A stretch of 64,000 bases of DNA from Sweltsa coloradensis (taxonomy: Eukaryota; Arthropoda; Insecta; Plecoptera; Chloroperlidae): assembly GCA_024449915.1 (NCBI GenBank), contig JAMZAV010000009.1, positions 62,001 through 126,000 of the forward strand, in the 5' to 3' direction. The notes under the pieces are model-generated. The model did not search any database and was not told the DNA's origin. It saw only the letters and a list, made by a program, of their open reading frames with translations. The translations under genes and the position numbers were made by a program. Shown here piece after piece: positions 22,485 to 32,945 of this stretch (position 1 is its first letter; each line of letters begins with the position of its first letter).

Positions 22485-23809
22485 CTGGAACACGAAACAC
22501 ATGTTGTTACGACCAGGACCACCTTTATTGAAACCCGATTGTGTTCGAATACATTCGTATCTAGATGCGACGCGCTTGGTTTTATGTCCCATTCCGTCCG
22601 CATTACATGTCCCAATACTTTCATCAAACTTATTAAATTCAATAACCGAATCTAATAAAATGTGTATGCATTCTGATGTGAGTTATTTGTTCAATAAGTT
22701 GAATTCAACTCGGAATTCACAATATAGGCGATGGGAGCTTGAATACAATGAACGCTCATTACTCTGTACGCGAGTCTTGTTTTTAATAAAGCACATGAAT
22801 GAAGTTATATTCTATGCGAGGGTTCTAAAACGAAGAAAAACAACATCATATAGATTTCACTGCATTCAATAAAAATGCAAATGGTTCTTCCGCTCTTGCA
22901 TCGGGTATGTTTGAAAGTATATTGAACGAGCTCAGATGTAGCTATTAGGGATCATTTCTATTGCGGACTAGAGCATAAATAAACAGTTGGATGTGAAGCT
23001 ACAGCGAGACACTCAAACTTAGTTGACCACACTGTAGGAAATGTTTGCGTTTAAAAATATGAAGTAATTCTATTACTTGATTTCATCAGGAAGATAAAAT
23101 ATAAGAATGTAAATTAAACATCAAACATGTTTTTTAATTATAATACACAGACAGGACCAAAAATATCATACACGAAACATGACAACGATTAATTACATTC
23201 AAGTACAGTAGTTGAGCAGGCAAAAGTAATTTAGATGGTGTACGGTTTCTATTATTTGAAGTCCAATATACGTTATATTAGTTACATTCAAGTTTTGAAT
23301 CCGAAAAATATCCTTCATAAAGATTCCATTTCCTATAAAACGGTTAAAATACTGTGCATTATTTTCTTTGTTCTGACTTCAAAACTTTAGAAAGAATAAC
23401 GATTTATGTAAATTAGCTACAAAAAAGAAAGTTTTGATTGGCTGTCCATGCATAAGGCCTACACGAAGAACTTTGTTTAAATCAAGTTCAAGTTGTTTTC
23501 ACTAAGAAATCTTGTCCCTCAACTTTTTATCTCTACGCTGTATGGAGGGACATGATCGGGTTGGATGAAATATAAATGTGTAGACTTTGCTCAAGCACTC
23601 AATCTAAATATTCTCTCTAAAGAGTTGGAAGGGGTAGTGGGGGGGGGGGAGATACAAGTGGAATTGTGTAATTAATTATCTGCTTGGTGGCCGTGACGAC
23701 TACAAAGTAATCATCGACATGAATTATATTGTATGGCATAACAGTATTGATTGATTTCATCGTCTCTTATTCCCTCCCCCCCCCCACCTCCTTCTCACCC
23801 CAACCGCTA

Positions 23810-24190
23810 TTTGCAGTCATATCACTCACATAATCCATCACCAGTTTATTTTAAAACTCATTAATTGAAATCTGTTTTAAGAAATCTAATTTCTATAATA
23901 TCAATAATTTTCACATGAAATTACACTATACAATGTGATGTTTCTCACAACTTTACATTTCTGTGTTCTAATTTGCATTGAACATCAATGTGATCAATCC
24001 CGTTTGATAACTATAGTTATTATTTGTTAATGCTTAATTCAATTAAATATGAATCGTTTCATTGATGAACATGATTTGTTTACATTCCATTTTAATCAAA
24101 TACTTTGCAACGTTTGATTTATTAATAAAATTGTATTGTGCAACAGTTGTGCTTTGTTATTTTTGTGCACAATTGTACATCATTCATCTA
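23810..24190. promoter_or_regulatory. candidate intronic enhancer
   Basis: Repeat-free AT-rich block in the first visible BCL11-like intron with several TCAATTAA, TGATCAAT, GTTTACA and TTTGATTTATTA motifs that fit homeodomain, Cut/Onecut and forkhead sites. Function is inferred only from motif density and from the knowledge that BCL11 loci are rich in intronic enhancers. Confidence 0.2.
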
Positions 24191-24259
24191 CTCTGCAAGT
24201 GATAATATAATAAAAATAATAATAATCCAAGCTAAATATGAGAGTAAATCGTACAATCT

Positions 24260-24327
24260 AGCAATAGAGATGTTTCGTTGCTAGCACCCTAACCTAAAGT
24301 CGCAGGTTCGATTCTCGCCTATGGCAA
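24260..24327 (+). tRNA. tRNA-like fragment
   Basis: GTTGCTAGCACCCTAACCTA followed by CGCAGGTTCGATTCTCGCC, a B-box and T-arm. The A-box is weak; probably a pseudo-tRNA or SINE head. Confidence 0.4.
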
Positions 24328-25925
24328 TCCTGATTACGATTTCTATACTTCTTGTCCCAAAGCCATAAGGATACTAACGCTATTGATAGACGGCTTAAAA
24401 ACATTGAAACATGTACGGTTTAAATACATGTTATTTACTTTGCATATATTATAAAACCTGTTGTTTATCCCAACCAATGTTAACAACAATTACTTCATTG
24501 AGTATCGGTGAAGATGAAAACATTTGTTTGGTTATAACTATACAAAAAGATTTTTTGGGGCGGGGGCGGGGGTAACTAAAGTATAAAATGACTTGGGTAG
24601 TAGCATTTGCCTTAAATGAGCAGTCATCCCCCCGCGTGTGTAAGGGTATAATTAGATTAAACAAACTGATTCAGTGAATAATCTCGAGTTGGGGGAAAAG
24701 ACCACCCCCTCTTTGCTCCCCAACTAAGCCCCACCCTTCGTTCCACCTTGTGGTGTTCTAAGGTGAGCAGAGCAAGAATCAAACGAATCAACGTCTGATT
24801 GGATCTTGTTAGTGAGTAGCAAAGATATGAAAGAGAGACTCTACAGAGTCGAATAATCCCATGAACTTTTCAAAGAGTTGGGATTATTTTAAGTAGCCCT
24901 TCCGACGTGGGAGTCGCATGCACGCTGCATATGGGCCTAATCCCAACAAAGCTGCGCGGAACGGTATAAGCCGCCTAGAGTCCACCAGAGAAAAATGTTT
25001 ATTTTATGTGATACGACCGACTAAAAGTATCCTGTTTTCAAACGAACATGATTTACGCATTTGAAATTAGCTTGTTGTCGATATTTGGCCAATCGAAACG
25101 TGTTAATGCAACTGCTATAAGCTCCGTTATTGATTTCGCATTAGAGGTTTTCAAATTACTTTTTCAATTGCTAGTTTAGTTTTTGCACATTAGCTATTAC
25201 AGCGATATTTCATATTTCGATAACATTGAATAGTCGGAATATTTGGATATAGACACTGGATGATTTTGGTAGCAGAGAGGAGGGATAGCAATTGCATCTC
25301 TCTCTCCCACCCCTTCCCCGCCCTCTGGCACAAATATGGCGGATACATAATTTTCACCATAACATGTTGTTTGTTACCTTTGTAAACGGGAAACACAAAA
25401 TACATTTTCAAAAAGATTCGGCCCTATTATTTCCCTTCTAACTTTTACACAACTTTTTTGTTAGACTTTTTTACAGCAACACTATGTTCACCACAATCTC
25501 TTTACAAAACATTAATGTACTTGTTTATTTTCAAACACATATTTGTGGTTACTCTAATGCACAATTTTTTCACTCCGCTGGTAAAAAAAAAAAAAAAAAA
25601 CTCCCCTTGTTTCAGTTTTGTTTTGATCTAACATTTCATTCAAGTTATTACACACGTTGGATCCCACCCAAGGGCAATTTGTATTAATGTTGCAACTAAT
25701 TATAAAACCTCCCGGTCCGCGGCCGGCTGGCTCCCGAGGGCCCCGGGTTGCCCATGCGTATAACGCGCCGTCAAACAACGAGGGTTACCTGCCGCAGATT
25801 CGGCTTGTGTATCAAACAGTACACATTATATAGAAAGCAAAACCACGTGCTTATACTGGCAAGATTGCAAGCTAAAGAATGTAGAGGCTAGTTTAAAACG
25901 GTTTTTAGAACGAATCAAGTGGTAT

Positions 25926-26252
25926 CCAGAGGGTCTATTACTTAAGGTGACAGTGACAGCGACAAGGACAATAGTCGACCGAAACGACAAATTTGGTGAA
26001 AAGAGCAAGTGAGAACTGCCGCCACCTCGAATTTTCATCATACCAAATTAAATAGTAATTACTTTACATTTGCTTTATAAAGTCAATTATTACGTTAAGG
26101 ACACATAGGCAGGCGCCATTAAAGTTGTTAAATGTGTATTTGTTGCCAATACACAGTTTATAAGCTTGTATAGCTGCAGTCAGATGAGTGACTATTGTCA
26201 CTAAAGTTGTCGTTTCGGTCGACTATTCTCGCTTAGTAAATAGACCCCCTGG
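25926..26252 (+). mobile_element. TIR element (GTCGACCGAAAC family), copy 2
   Basis: Same family, with better ends: CCAGAGGGTCTATTACTTAA at the left and the reverse complement of CCAGGGGGTCTATTTACTAA at the right. The inner repeat ACAATAGTCGACCGAAACG is also inverted. At 327 bases it is a typical MITE size. Confidence 0.85.
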
Positions 26253-26620
26253 AGGTCTATCAACACAGACAATAATAGTCGAGCTTAAAATAATTAACAT
26301 TTTTTTAAAATTCTATATTTCTCTGTTTGTAATTGTCATAACTCCTCATTTGTATTTGTATTATACACGTTGCAAGCTTGAGTCAATAAGAATGTAGAGT
26401 AAGGTTAACATAACTTACTTTTGCTGTGAGTGAAAATGAACTACACTTGCAGCATTGTTGCATGATGCCTATTAGGTGAGCCCATGGGTCCAAACCTGCG
26501 TTAAAGGTTTACATCCAGGCCTGGCATGGATGTCATAATATGGTGTTAGATCACTATTATCAACAATTCCCAGCGATTGTTTCTCACAAGTTCATTTAAT
26601 AGTTGACAATGTATATTACA
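26253..26620. other. intronic, no gene seen
   Basis: AT-rich spacer between the MITE and the satellite; nothing recognised. Confidence 0.4.
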
Positions 26621-27480
26621 TTGGTCTTCTGACCCGGCACCTCCACCAAATGACCAATTTTTACTTCTGCTTCTGTTGTTTTATACGTCGTCATAGAAAC
26701 CGTCGTCTGTAAGTAAATTGTTTTTTTCGGAGTGTATTAGGATCAAGGGCGCGTCAACCGTCACGTCATAATGCACCCCTCTAGCCTATGGAATATGGTG
26801 AGGAAAACCCCATGCTGGTCATGTAATAGTTGATAAATGTATACATTGGTCTTCTGACCCGGCACCTCCACCAAATGACCAAGTTTTACTTCTGCTTCTG
26901 TTGTTTAATACGTCGTCATAGAAACTGTCGTCTGTAAGTAAATTGTTTTTTTTCGGAGTTTATTAAGATTAAGGGCGCGTCAACCGTCATGTCATAATGC
27001 ACCCCTCTAGCCTATGGAATATGGTGAGGAAAACCCCATGCTGGTCATGTAATAGTTGATAAATGTATACATTGGTCTTCTGACCCGGCACCTCCACCAA
27101 ATGACTAAGTTTTACTTCTGCTTCTGTTGTTTTATACGTCGTCATAGAAACTGTCGTCTGTAAGTAAATTGTTTTTTCGGAGTTTATTAAGATTAAGGGC
27201 GCGTCAACCGTCATGCCATAATGCACCCCTTTAGCCTATGTAATATGGTGAGGAAAATCCCATGCTGGTCATGTAATAGTTGATAAATGTAAACATTGGT
27301 CTTCTGACCCGGCACCTCCACCAAATGACTAAGTTTTGCTTCAGCTTCTGATGTTTCATACGTCGTCATAGAAACTGTCGTCTGTAAGTAAATTGTTTTT
27401 TCGGAGTTTATTAGGATTAAGGGCGCGTCAACCGTCATGTCATAATGCACCCCTTTAGCCTATGGGAATATGGAGGAACC
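26621..27480 (+). repeat. 225-bp satellite, four tandem units, each with the CCGGCACCTCCACCAA box
   Basis: Units start TTGGTCTTCTGACCCGGCAC at 26621, 26846, 27072 and 27296, so periods are 225, 226 and 224. Similarity is very high, which suggests recent expansion. Each unit contains the box, ACGTCGTCATAGAAAC, GGGCGCGTCAACCGTCATG and CATAATGCACCCCT. The minus strand is open for about 79 codons per unit, a by-product of the near-multiple-of-three period rather than evidence of a protein. Confidence 0.95.
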
Positions 27481-27660
27481 AACCACATGTTTTATGTTGC
27501 AGATTCATTCTTTTTATTTATACATAATTTTCTATATTTTTTAAAAACATAAACCAACTTCATAAAATTGCGTTTTCAAAAAGTAAAACATAACTTCCCC
27601 CTTTGTAAATATTCAATGTTTTTATTCGATTTCAAAACATTTCATAAGTCTTTCACTACA
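27481..27660. other. AT-rich spacer
   Basis: Nothing recognised. Confidence 0.4.
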
Positions 27661-27873
27661 TTAGTAGTTGGAATAGTCTTGGCGGAGTAGCGCCTTGTCT
27701 TCTGGGCCGCCTTCCTCCCAGGATCCTGCGCTCGAAGTCTCTGTCCTGCCCAGAGTTCTGAGTCTCCTCCAGATTCGCTGCAGACATTGGAGCCAACGCG
27801 TCCACAGTCGCTGAAGGGGCCTCACCACTGCGTCCGCCGCTGACCGGCCGCGGTCTAGTGACGTCACTTCCGG
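27661..27873 (-). CDS. possible terminal exon in a GC-rich patch
   Basis: Behind a CTGCCTGACAG acceptor-like site an open frame of 70 codons runs to TAA at 27663-27661. It is Trp/Arg-rich in the middle (VVRPLQRLWTRWLQCLQRIW) and ends GGPEDKALLRQDYSNY. A second overlapping frame from an ATG near 27790 gives MSAANLEETQNSGQDRDFER and 23 more residues. The two frames cannot both be right. The GC content contrasts sharply with the flanks, but the same patch carries promoter-like motifs, so it may be a 5' UTR instead. No family recognised. Confidence 0.28.
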   Translation of the reverse strand, partial: PEVTSLDRGRSAADAVVRPLQRLWTRWLQCLQRIWRRLRTLGRTETSSAGSWEEGGPEDKALLRQDYSNY

Positions 27874-27910
27874 CTGTCAGGCAGAGCACGCGTTGACGTG
27901 AGATAACAGA
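27855..27910. promoter_or_regulatory. CRE plus ETS-like motif pair in a CpG-rich patch
   Basis: TGACGTCA (a full palindromic cAMP-response element) is immediately followed by CTTCCGG, the ETS/GABP core, inside a CpG-rich 250-base patch. This arrangement is typical of housekeeping promoters in animals. It would suit transcription start on either strand. The motifs are seen directly; promoter function is inferred. Confidence 0.4.
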
Positions 27911-28058
27911 GGGAGACGCTACTTTCAATAGACGTACACTACTTTAATATATTGAGACGAAACTTGAGGCGATCTTCCATGACACCATTAAACTTTGACT
28001 ACACACACGATAATCTTACCCTTATATTTGGTGCTAACAATGTCGTGGTTATTAGGCA

Positions 28059-28151
28059 CTAGGTTTTTCGGTTATAATGCCATATATTATAACATCAATC
28101 GAAACGTTGGCCTAATGTAAATAAACGTGGCATTATAACCGAAAAACCTAG
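28059..28151. mobile_element. 93-bp MITE with 24-base perfect inverted ends
   Basis: Ends CTAGGTTTTTCGGTTATAAT inward on both sides, with a 45-base loop. TA at the border could be the target duplication. Confidence 0.85.
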
Positions 28152-28207
28152 TTCATTAATTCATATCGGCCACGAAAATATCCAAAAACATACATACACA
28201 TATATAT

Positions 28208-28890
28208 AGGATAAAAACAAGGATCTTGGGTAAAACCGCGTCGAAAATAAGATGAACCAGGGCAGAACCTGGGCGTCCACCGACGTTTCGTCTGTACTAC
28301 GTCAGACATTTTCAAGGTTGACTGTGACTCTACGGAGGTTGGAGTCACAGTGGTTGGCAAGCACGCAGCGCCCGCCTTATATAGCCTCGGCTGAAGGTGC
28401 GGGGCGGCGAGGTTATATAGAAAATAGGTGCGGGGCGGCGAGGTCATATCGTGAAAAGGTGCGGGGCAGCGATGTCATATCGAAAAATAAAAGCACGAAT
28501 AACATTTCAAAAGACAACCAATCAGGCCCTATGACAAGAAGCCGGACTAAAAAGGTTTCACTACAGTAAGCTGTGCTATTTTGTTTCTCAATGGCCACCA
28601 TCCGTATATTTTTTCGATATGACATCGCTGCCCCGCACCTTTTCACGATATGACCTCGCCGCCCCGCACCTATTTTCTATATAACCTCGCCACCCCGCAC
28701 CTTCAGCCGAGGCTATATAAGGCGGGCGCTGCGTGCTTGCCAACCACTGTGACTCCAACCTCCGTAGAGTCACAGTCAACCTTGAAAATGTCTGACGTAG
28801 TACAGACGAAACGTCGGTGGACGGCTCAGGTTCTGCCCTGGTTCATCTTATTTTCGACGCGGTTTTACCCAAGATCCTTGTTTTTATCCT
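28208..28890. repeat. large inverted repeat (280-bp arms) carrying a 31-bp minisatellite
   Basis: Arms 28208-28489 and 28606-28890 are near-identical reverse complements around a 116-base non-repeated centre. Each arm has three tandem copies of a roughly 31-base unit beginning GGTGCGGGGCGGCGAGGT, then GTCACAGTGGTTGGCAAGC, and the phrase ACGTTTCGTCTGTACTACGT. The related CAGACGAAACGTCGG phrase is reminiscent of the terminal repeats of Penelope-like retroelements, which I infer weakly. No reverse-transcriptase frame is present. Confidence 0.85.
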
Positions 28891-29029
28891 ATGACGGGCC
28901 GCGAAAAGCTACAACAATCCATATATATATTTTAGATCTCATTGTATTTGTTCATTTGTTCAGGTATTATTGTGCATTGTATTATCATGGAGTTGGATAC
29001 AGTACTATTTATAACTCAATGGTATTATA

Positions 29030-29783
29030 GGATGAGCGAAGCGAAGACTTCAATTTCACCGACCCCCCAAAAAATTTAGCTCGGGTGTTTTTTTTTTTTT
29101 TTTTTTTTTTCTGTCTGTTTGTTTGCTCTCTACCGGGCAAACGGCATATGCGATCTGGATGAAAATTTGACAGGACCTTCGAAATCTCTGAACTTAGACT
29201 TGCCACGTTTTTGGGTACAATCGAAGAAATATTTCTCATGAATATCGTACTTTTACGATTTTTTCGATTTTTTGGGCGATATTTTCGTGCCATTTGGGCC
29301 AATTCTGACCAAACGGGTGAAGCTAAAACGTTCATATTATACATGGACATTAAGGTTATGGTGATTTAGTACATTTTGAAAGAAAAAGTTGAAAAAGTTA
29401 GCCAGAATCTATAGAAATAAAGCTTTTAATATAAGATTTTTGGTTTTTTGTACGATATTTTCGTGCCATTTGGGCCAATTCTGACCAAACGGGTGGGGTT
29501 TCAACGTTCATATTATACATGGTGATTAAGGTTATGGTTATGTAGTACCTTTTGAAAGAAAAAGTTGAAAAAGTTAGCCAGAATCCATAGAAATAAAGCT
29601 TTTAATATAAGTTTTTACGGTTAATAATACCAATTGACAAGAAACAAAAGAAACTTGACAACATTCACCTACAATGCGTAGGCAGCAAAACAAAGCACAT
29701 GCAAAAGTAAAGATATCCCACACAAACTAAAAACTTTAAAAAAGCTCATCCATCAACGCGGCGGGACTTTGGCGTTTTCCTAG
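29030..29783 (+). mobile_element. Helentron-like non-autonomous element 1
   Basis: Starts GGATGAGCGAAGCGAAGACT and ends with GCTCATCC, then a hairpin (AACGC...GCGTT) and CTAG at the very end. The 5' GGATGAGC is the reverse complement of the 3' subterminal GCTCATCC, the asymmetric inverted repeat known from Helentron (Helitron2) elements. A block with GATATTTTCGTGCCATTTGG occurs twice inside, about 178 bases apart. No Rep/helicase frame. Confidence 0.8.
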
Positions 29784-30889
29784 TATTATTAACGTACGTG
29801 GAAATTAACCACATGGCTCTAACAATTAATTTGTTGACATTTCCAATCAAATAAAAATATATTTTAATCTGACATGATATACAATGATTAAAGCTCATTT
29901 ACAGTACTTGAAGCAGCATGTTGAACATCAAAAACATTTAAATGTCAAAAATAAACTAATTTGTCAATAAATCATCTAGCAACTAAGTTACACGAATCAC
30001 AAGAGCTATGACCATCCGTAAAACCGTCGTAAACTAATCCGTGGAAGCGAAGTGCTTTAAAGAGCGAACACCCCTGATAAGATGTTGCCTCAGACAAACA
30101 AAGAGGCGAAGACTAACTAGCTACTTGGCTTGTGTGTTCTCGGTTACCTTGTGTTTGAATAGTGCAACACTCAACACTTAACAGGATCAAACTAATTACC
30201 TTAAGCCAATTACTTGAGAATACAGCCAATAACAGTAATCTAGGCTAGGAGTGCAGAGCTTGTTGGTAGACGCGACTGGCTCAAAGGGTTCTGGTTCGAT
30301 ACCAGTGCACGTTGCGACCTCGGGCATTGAGTGATTGTGACAGTCTCGGTACAGTATTATTCCTCGAATACGTGTAAGTTTGCTTGATGAATCAGTAACT
30401 CATTAATAACAGCTAATAAGGTTCTAACGTAACTCGGCTGGGCATCATCTGGATAATAACATTTTACCAAAGTATACACAGTTGTGTATCTTACAATGTA
30501 TAGTGTTTAGATTGTTGGAAAAATATGGATACCGTGTCAAGAGACATGCCTTTTGATTAAAAGTGTACTTTGATTTTCCACTGGCAGACGAAAATCATGT
30601 TGTTATAAAGTAATCACACATAAGCCGTTTCCCCAATAGCTATGTTGGAGACCAATCCGTTTTAAAAAATACCTAAAAACCATCCCTCAGCTACAATAAT
30701 AGTCTGCACAATTTTCTTAGCTGGTAATCTACACATTTTGATATCGATAAAATTGAAGTTATGTTAAAATTCTCTTTCAAAACTTGTTATTTTTTTTAAA
30801 TAAAGCTTTTCATGTTTGTTTAATATTTTTAATTTAGTTTGGATGTTATTTGATTGGAGGAACCGTTTGACTTGTGCAACAAAACGAAA
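29784..30889. other. intronic, no gene seen
   Basis: AT-rich with a tRNA-like fragment near 30255-30320 (GGTTCTGGTTCGATACCAG). Nothing else recognised. Confidence 0.4.
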
Positions 30890-31198
30890 CTAAAATTTGT
30901 ATCGATTGTATCTATTTACACTCGTAATGTTCATAACTTCTATTGAGATCTCCTCCTCCTCTTCTTCTTTCCCTTCTTCCCCTGGGAAGTTGAGCGGGAC
31001 CGCTAAGAGTGGCCCAGTCAGGGAGCTGTCATCGTTAGCCCCTGTGTGAAGGCGCTGCACAAGCTTCTTAATGCTGAACACTGAGCCTATGACCGAGAGC
31101 CACGTCAACAGGGCCACACCGATCACTGCGCCCACAACAAGCAACGGCCAGCAATCTTCTGCGCGCGACGACATCCGAGGTGCGAGCGGCATGGTGAC
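30890..31198 (-). CDS. single-pass membrane protein or terminal exon
   Basis: Minus strand, after a TGTAATCAG acceptor. The frame starts VT then Met (ATG at 31192-31190 in the good context GTCACCATG) and runs 100 residues from that Met to a stop at 30890. Residues about 14-41 (CWPLLVVGAVIGVALLTWLS onwards) form one strongly hydrophobic helix, followed by basic KKLVQRLH, as expected for a helix entering the cytosol. The tail contains LTGPLLAVPLNFPGEEGK and a run of seven acidic residues. It could be the last exon of a type I membrane protein or a small complete protein with a 5' UTR intron. Read in that frame it is not phase-compatible with the 37194-37363 exon, so it is probably a separate gene nested in the BCL11-like intron. 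No family recognised. Confidence 0.5.
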   Translation of the reverse strand, partial: VTMPLAPRMSSRAEDCWPLLVVGAVIGVALLTWLSVIGSVFSIKKLVQRLHTGANDDSSLTGPLLAVPLNFPGEEGKEEEEEEISIEVMNITSVNRYNRYKF

Positions 31199-31600
31199 CT
31201 GATTACAACACGAGGGTCGGTGTGATGAGATCGATATCCATGGATACAATAAACTGAGATATTACGTAAAATTAAATGTTCTACAACAATTAACTCTAAA
31301 ATCGTAAAACAATGATCGCGATTTGTTAAATTAGGTCTGTGAGTAAAGTCTCAGTAATTATAGTGTTGATTTTTTTTTAAGATTTATTAAAACCAAACGT
31401 CGATGTAAGATAGATATTATTTTAACTTGTTCGTAGCATTTCGTTTGTATGTCATGTATCCTTAGCAACCTAATAATCATAGCTGATCAGAGAAATAACA
31501 GAGAATTAGTTTCTTGTTCAATTGACAGTATAACAGGGTGAGCCAGCATAAGGTGCCATCGGGGTAGAAGATGTTTAAAGCATTCTCAATATACAATGCG

Positions 31601-31683
31601 TACACCTGGCGTCAGAAGTAAATCAAGGGCTGGGTATTGTAGATACAACGATACCCCTTGATTTACTTCTGACGCCGGGTGTA
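31601..31683. mobile_element. 83-bp hairpin MITE, copy 2
   Basis: Same ends (one mismatch, TACACCTGGCG at the left) and a similar loop with GATACCCCTTGATTTAC. Located in the same BCL11-like gene region. Confidence 0.85.
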
Positions 31684-32777
31684 CATCCTAACATCATATA
31701 CATCATATTGCATACAAGTGTAACCCTCTTCATCACAAATATTGCTTTCCTGTTTACGAAGTGTTTGATTTAAAGGTATTAATCAGATTTAATGGTTAGG
31801 TGCAAATAAATTTTATGATTAGATGAAGCAGTTACTGACTCGAAAAACAATTTGACATTCATTCCTATATTCCAAGTATCACTTAACTGCTATCGTACTC
31901 ATAGCAGAAGCCTCCTGTAGACGGGATCAGATGGACACTCCGGAAATAACGTAAATGTTTTAACTTGACTTTTAGGGCAGTGGTGTCTATCTTTTACGTG
32001 ATATATCATGTACGAAACACAAATGTGTACATCATTAGATTTATGGTATATAATCTTGGATGTGATCGATATAAAATATTAATTCGCCCGAAGTACAAGC
32101 CGTTGTGCTAATAACACATTGCGACGTTGCTAGTCTACACGGCAGACCGCCCGCCCTCGCTAGTACCACGCCTCGCCCCCAGGGAGCGCCGATAACAGCG
32201 TGATGAGCGGCACGCAACTCGTCAGCACCATCTGGCGGCGCGGAGTGGAACTAAGGAGTATCTCTACCTTCTCAAGAGCTTTGCCCGCCGTTGACAACTC
32301 TTGAACTATACCCTAGCTAGATGGCTGACTAGTGACTAGTGCGGTACGGGACGCGGTGGCGGAATGGTCATTGTGCCGCCTTAGATTGTATCCTTATTAT
32401 TAACAGAATGTCTTGTCTGATACAATGCCCGTGCCTACGCAAACCCTTGCTAATTCTCTTGCTTTAAATAATATTATAAATTATTTATGAAGTAATATTA
32501 TATTTCATTATATTATATATTATATTAAAGTCTCACTACTATATTAAGTTAAATTGCTTTCCACCACAATAATAATAATTTGTCAACATTAATACATATT
32601 ACAAAACATTATAAACAAAAGTTCGAAAAACACCACAAGTGCTATAGGACGTCACTTAAACATAGGACTCTGATTCGGTACGGTCCCTCGCCTGTCCTGT
32701 TTGCCCGAGGTAGTGGTAATAAGCAATTAGTACTTATAGTTCATAGTCTAAACACGTCATCCACGGTGGCACATACG
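31684..32777. other. no gene seen; one CpG-rich patch
   Basis: AT-rich except 32125-32370, a CpG-rich patch with CGCCCGCCCTCGC and CATCTGGCGGCGCGG that could be a promoter or 5' exon. No coding frame with splice support. Confidence 0.35.
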
Positions 32778-32944
32778 ATCAGGGCGCTGGGCCTAAGCGT
32801 ATGGCTCTACGTGGACGTGGGCTCGAGTCCCGCATAAGGCATGTTTTTTGTAATCTTACTTCATCGTCATTTATCACCAATCATCGTCTCTTATAGCCGA
32901 AGTGCATTAATATGAGACGTTAAGCACAGAAATCATCATCACCA
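32778..32944 (+). mobile_element. SINE family B, copy 1
   Basis: Head GGGCCTAAGCGTATGGCTCT with B-box-like GGGCTCGAGTCCCGC, then CATAAGGCATGTTTTTT, CTTCATCGTCATTTATCACC, GAGACGTTAAGC and a tail of ATCATCATCACC. Matches 53404-53560 throughout. Confidence 0.85.
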
Positions 32945-32945
32945 T

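Larger units (their letters stand above)
22485..25925. other. intron upstream of exon A, no gene seen
   Basis: Contains G and C homopolymers near 23640 and 23780, a tRNA-like fragment at 24260-24327, and a poly(A) at 25583-25600. The block 23810-24190 has a dense set of motifs such as ATCAAT, TGTTTAC and TAATTG, listed as a candidate enhancer. Confidence 0.4.

Noticed and set aside
22501..22872. 123-codon plus-strand frame just beyond exon A
   Set aside because: AT-rich random composition, overlaps the acceptor region of exon A on the opposite strand, and has no domain.
26987..27450. Two nearly identical 79-residue minus-strand proteins
   Set aside because: Each is one unit of the 225-bp satellite; frames stay open only because the period is near a multiple of three.
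26621..27480. CRISPR array
   Set aside because: Units are contiguous 225-bp satellite repeats without spacers, in a eukaryotic setting.
28148..29030. Several 60-126 codon frames in the 28-29 kb region, some with identical peptides on opposite strands
   Set aside because: They are translations of the two arms of one inverted repeat.
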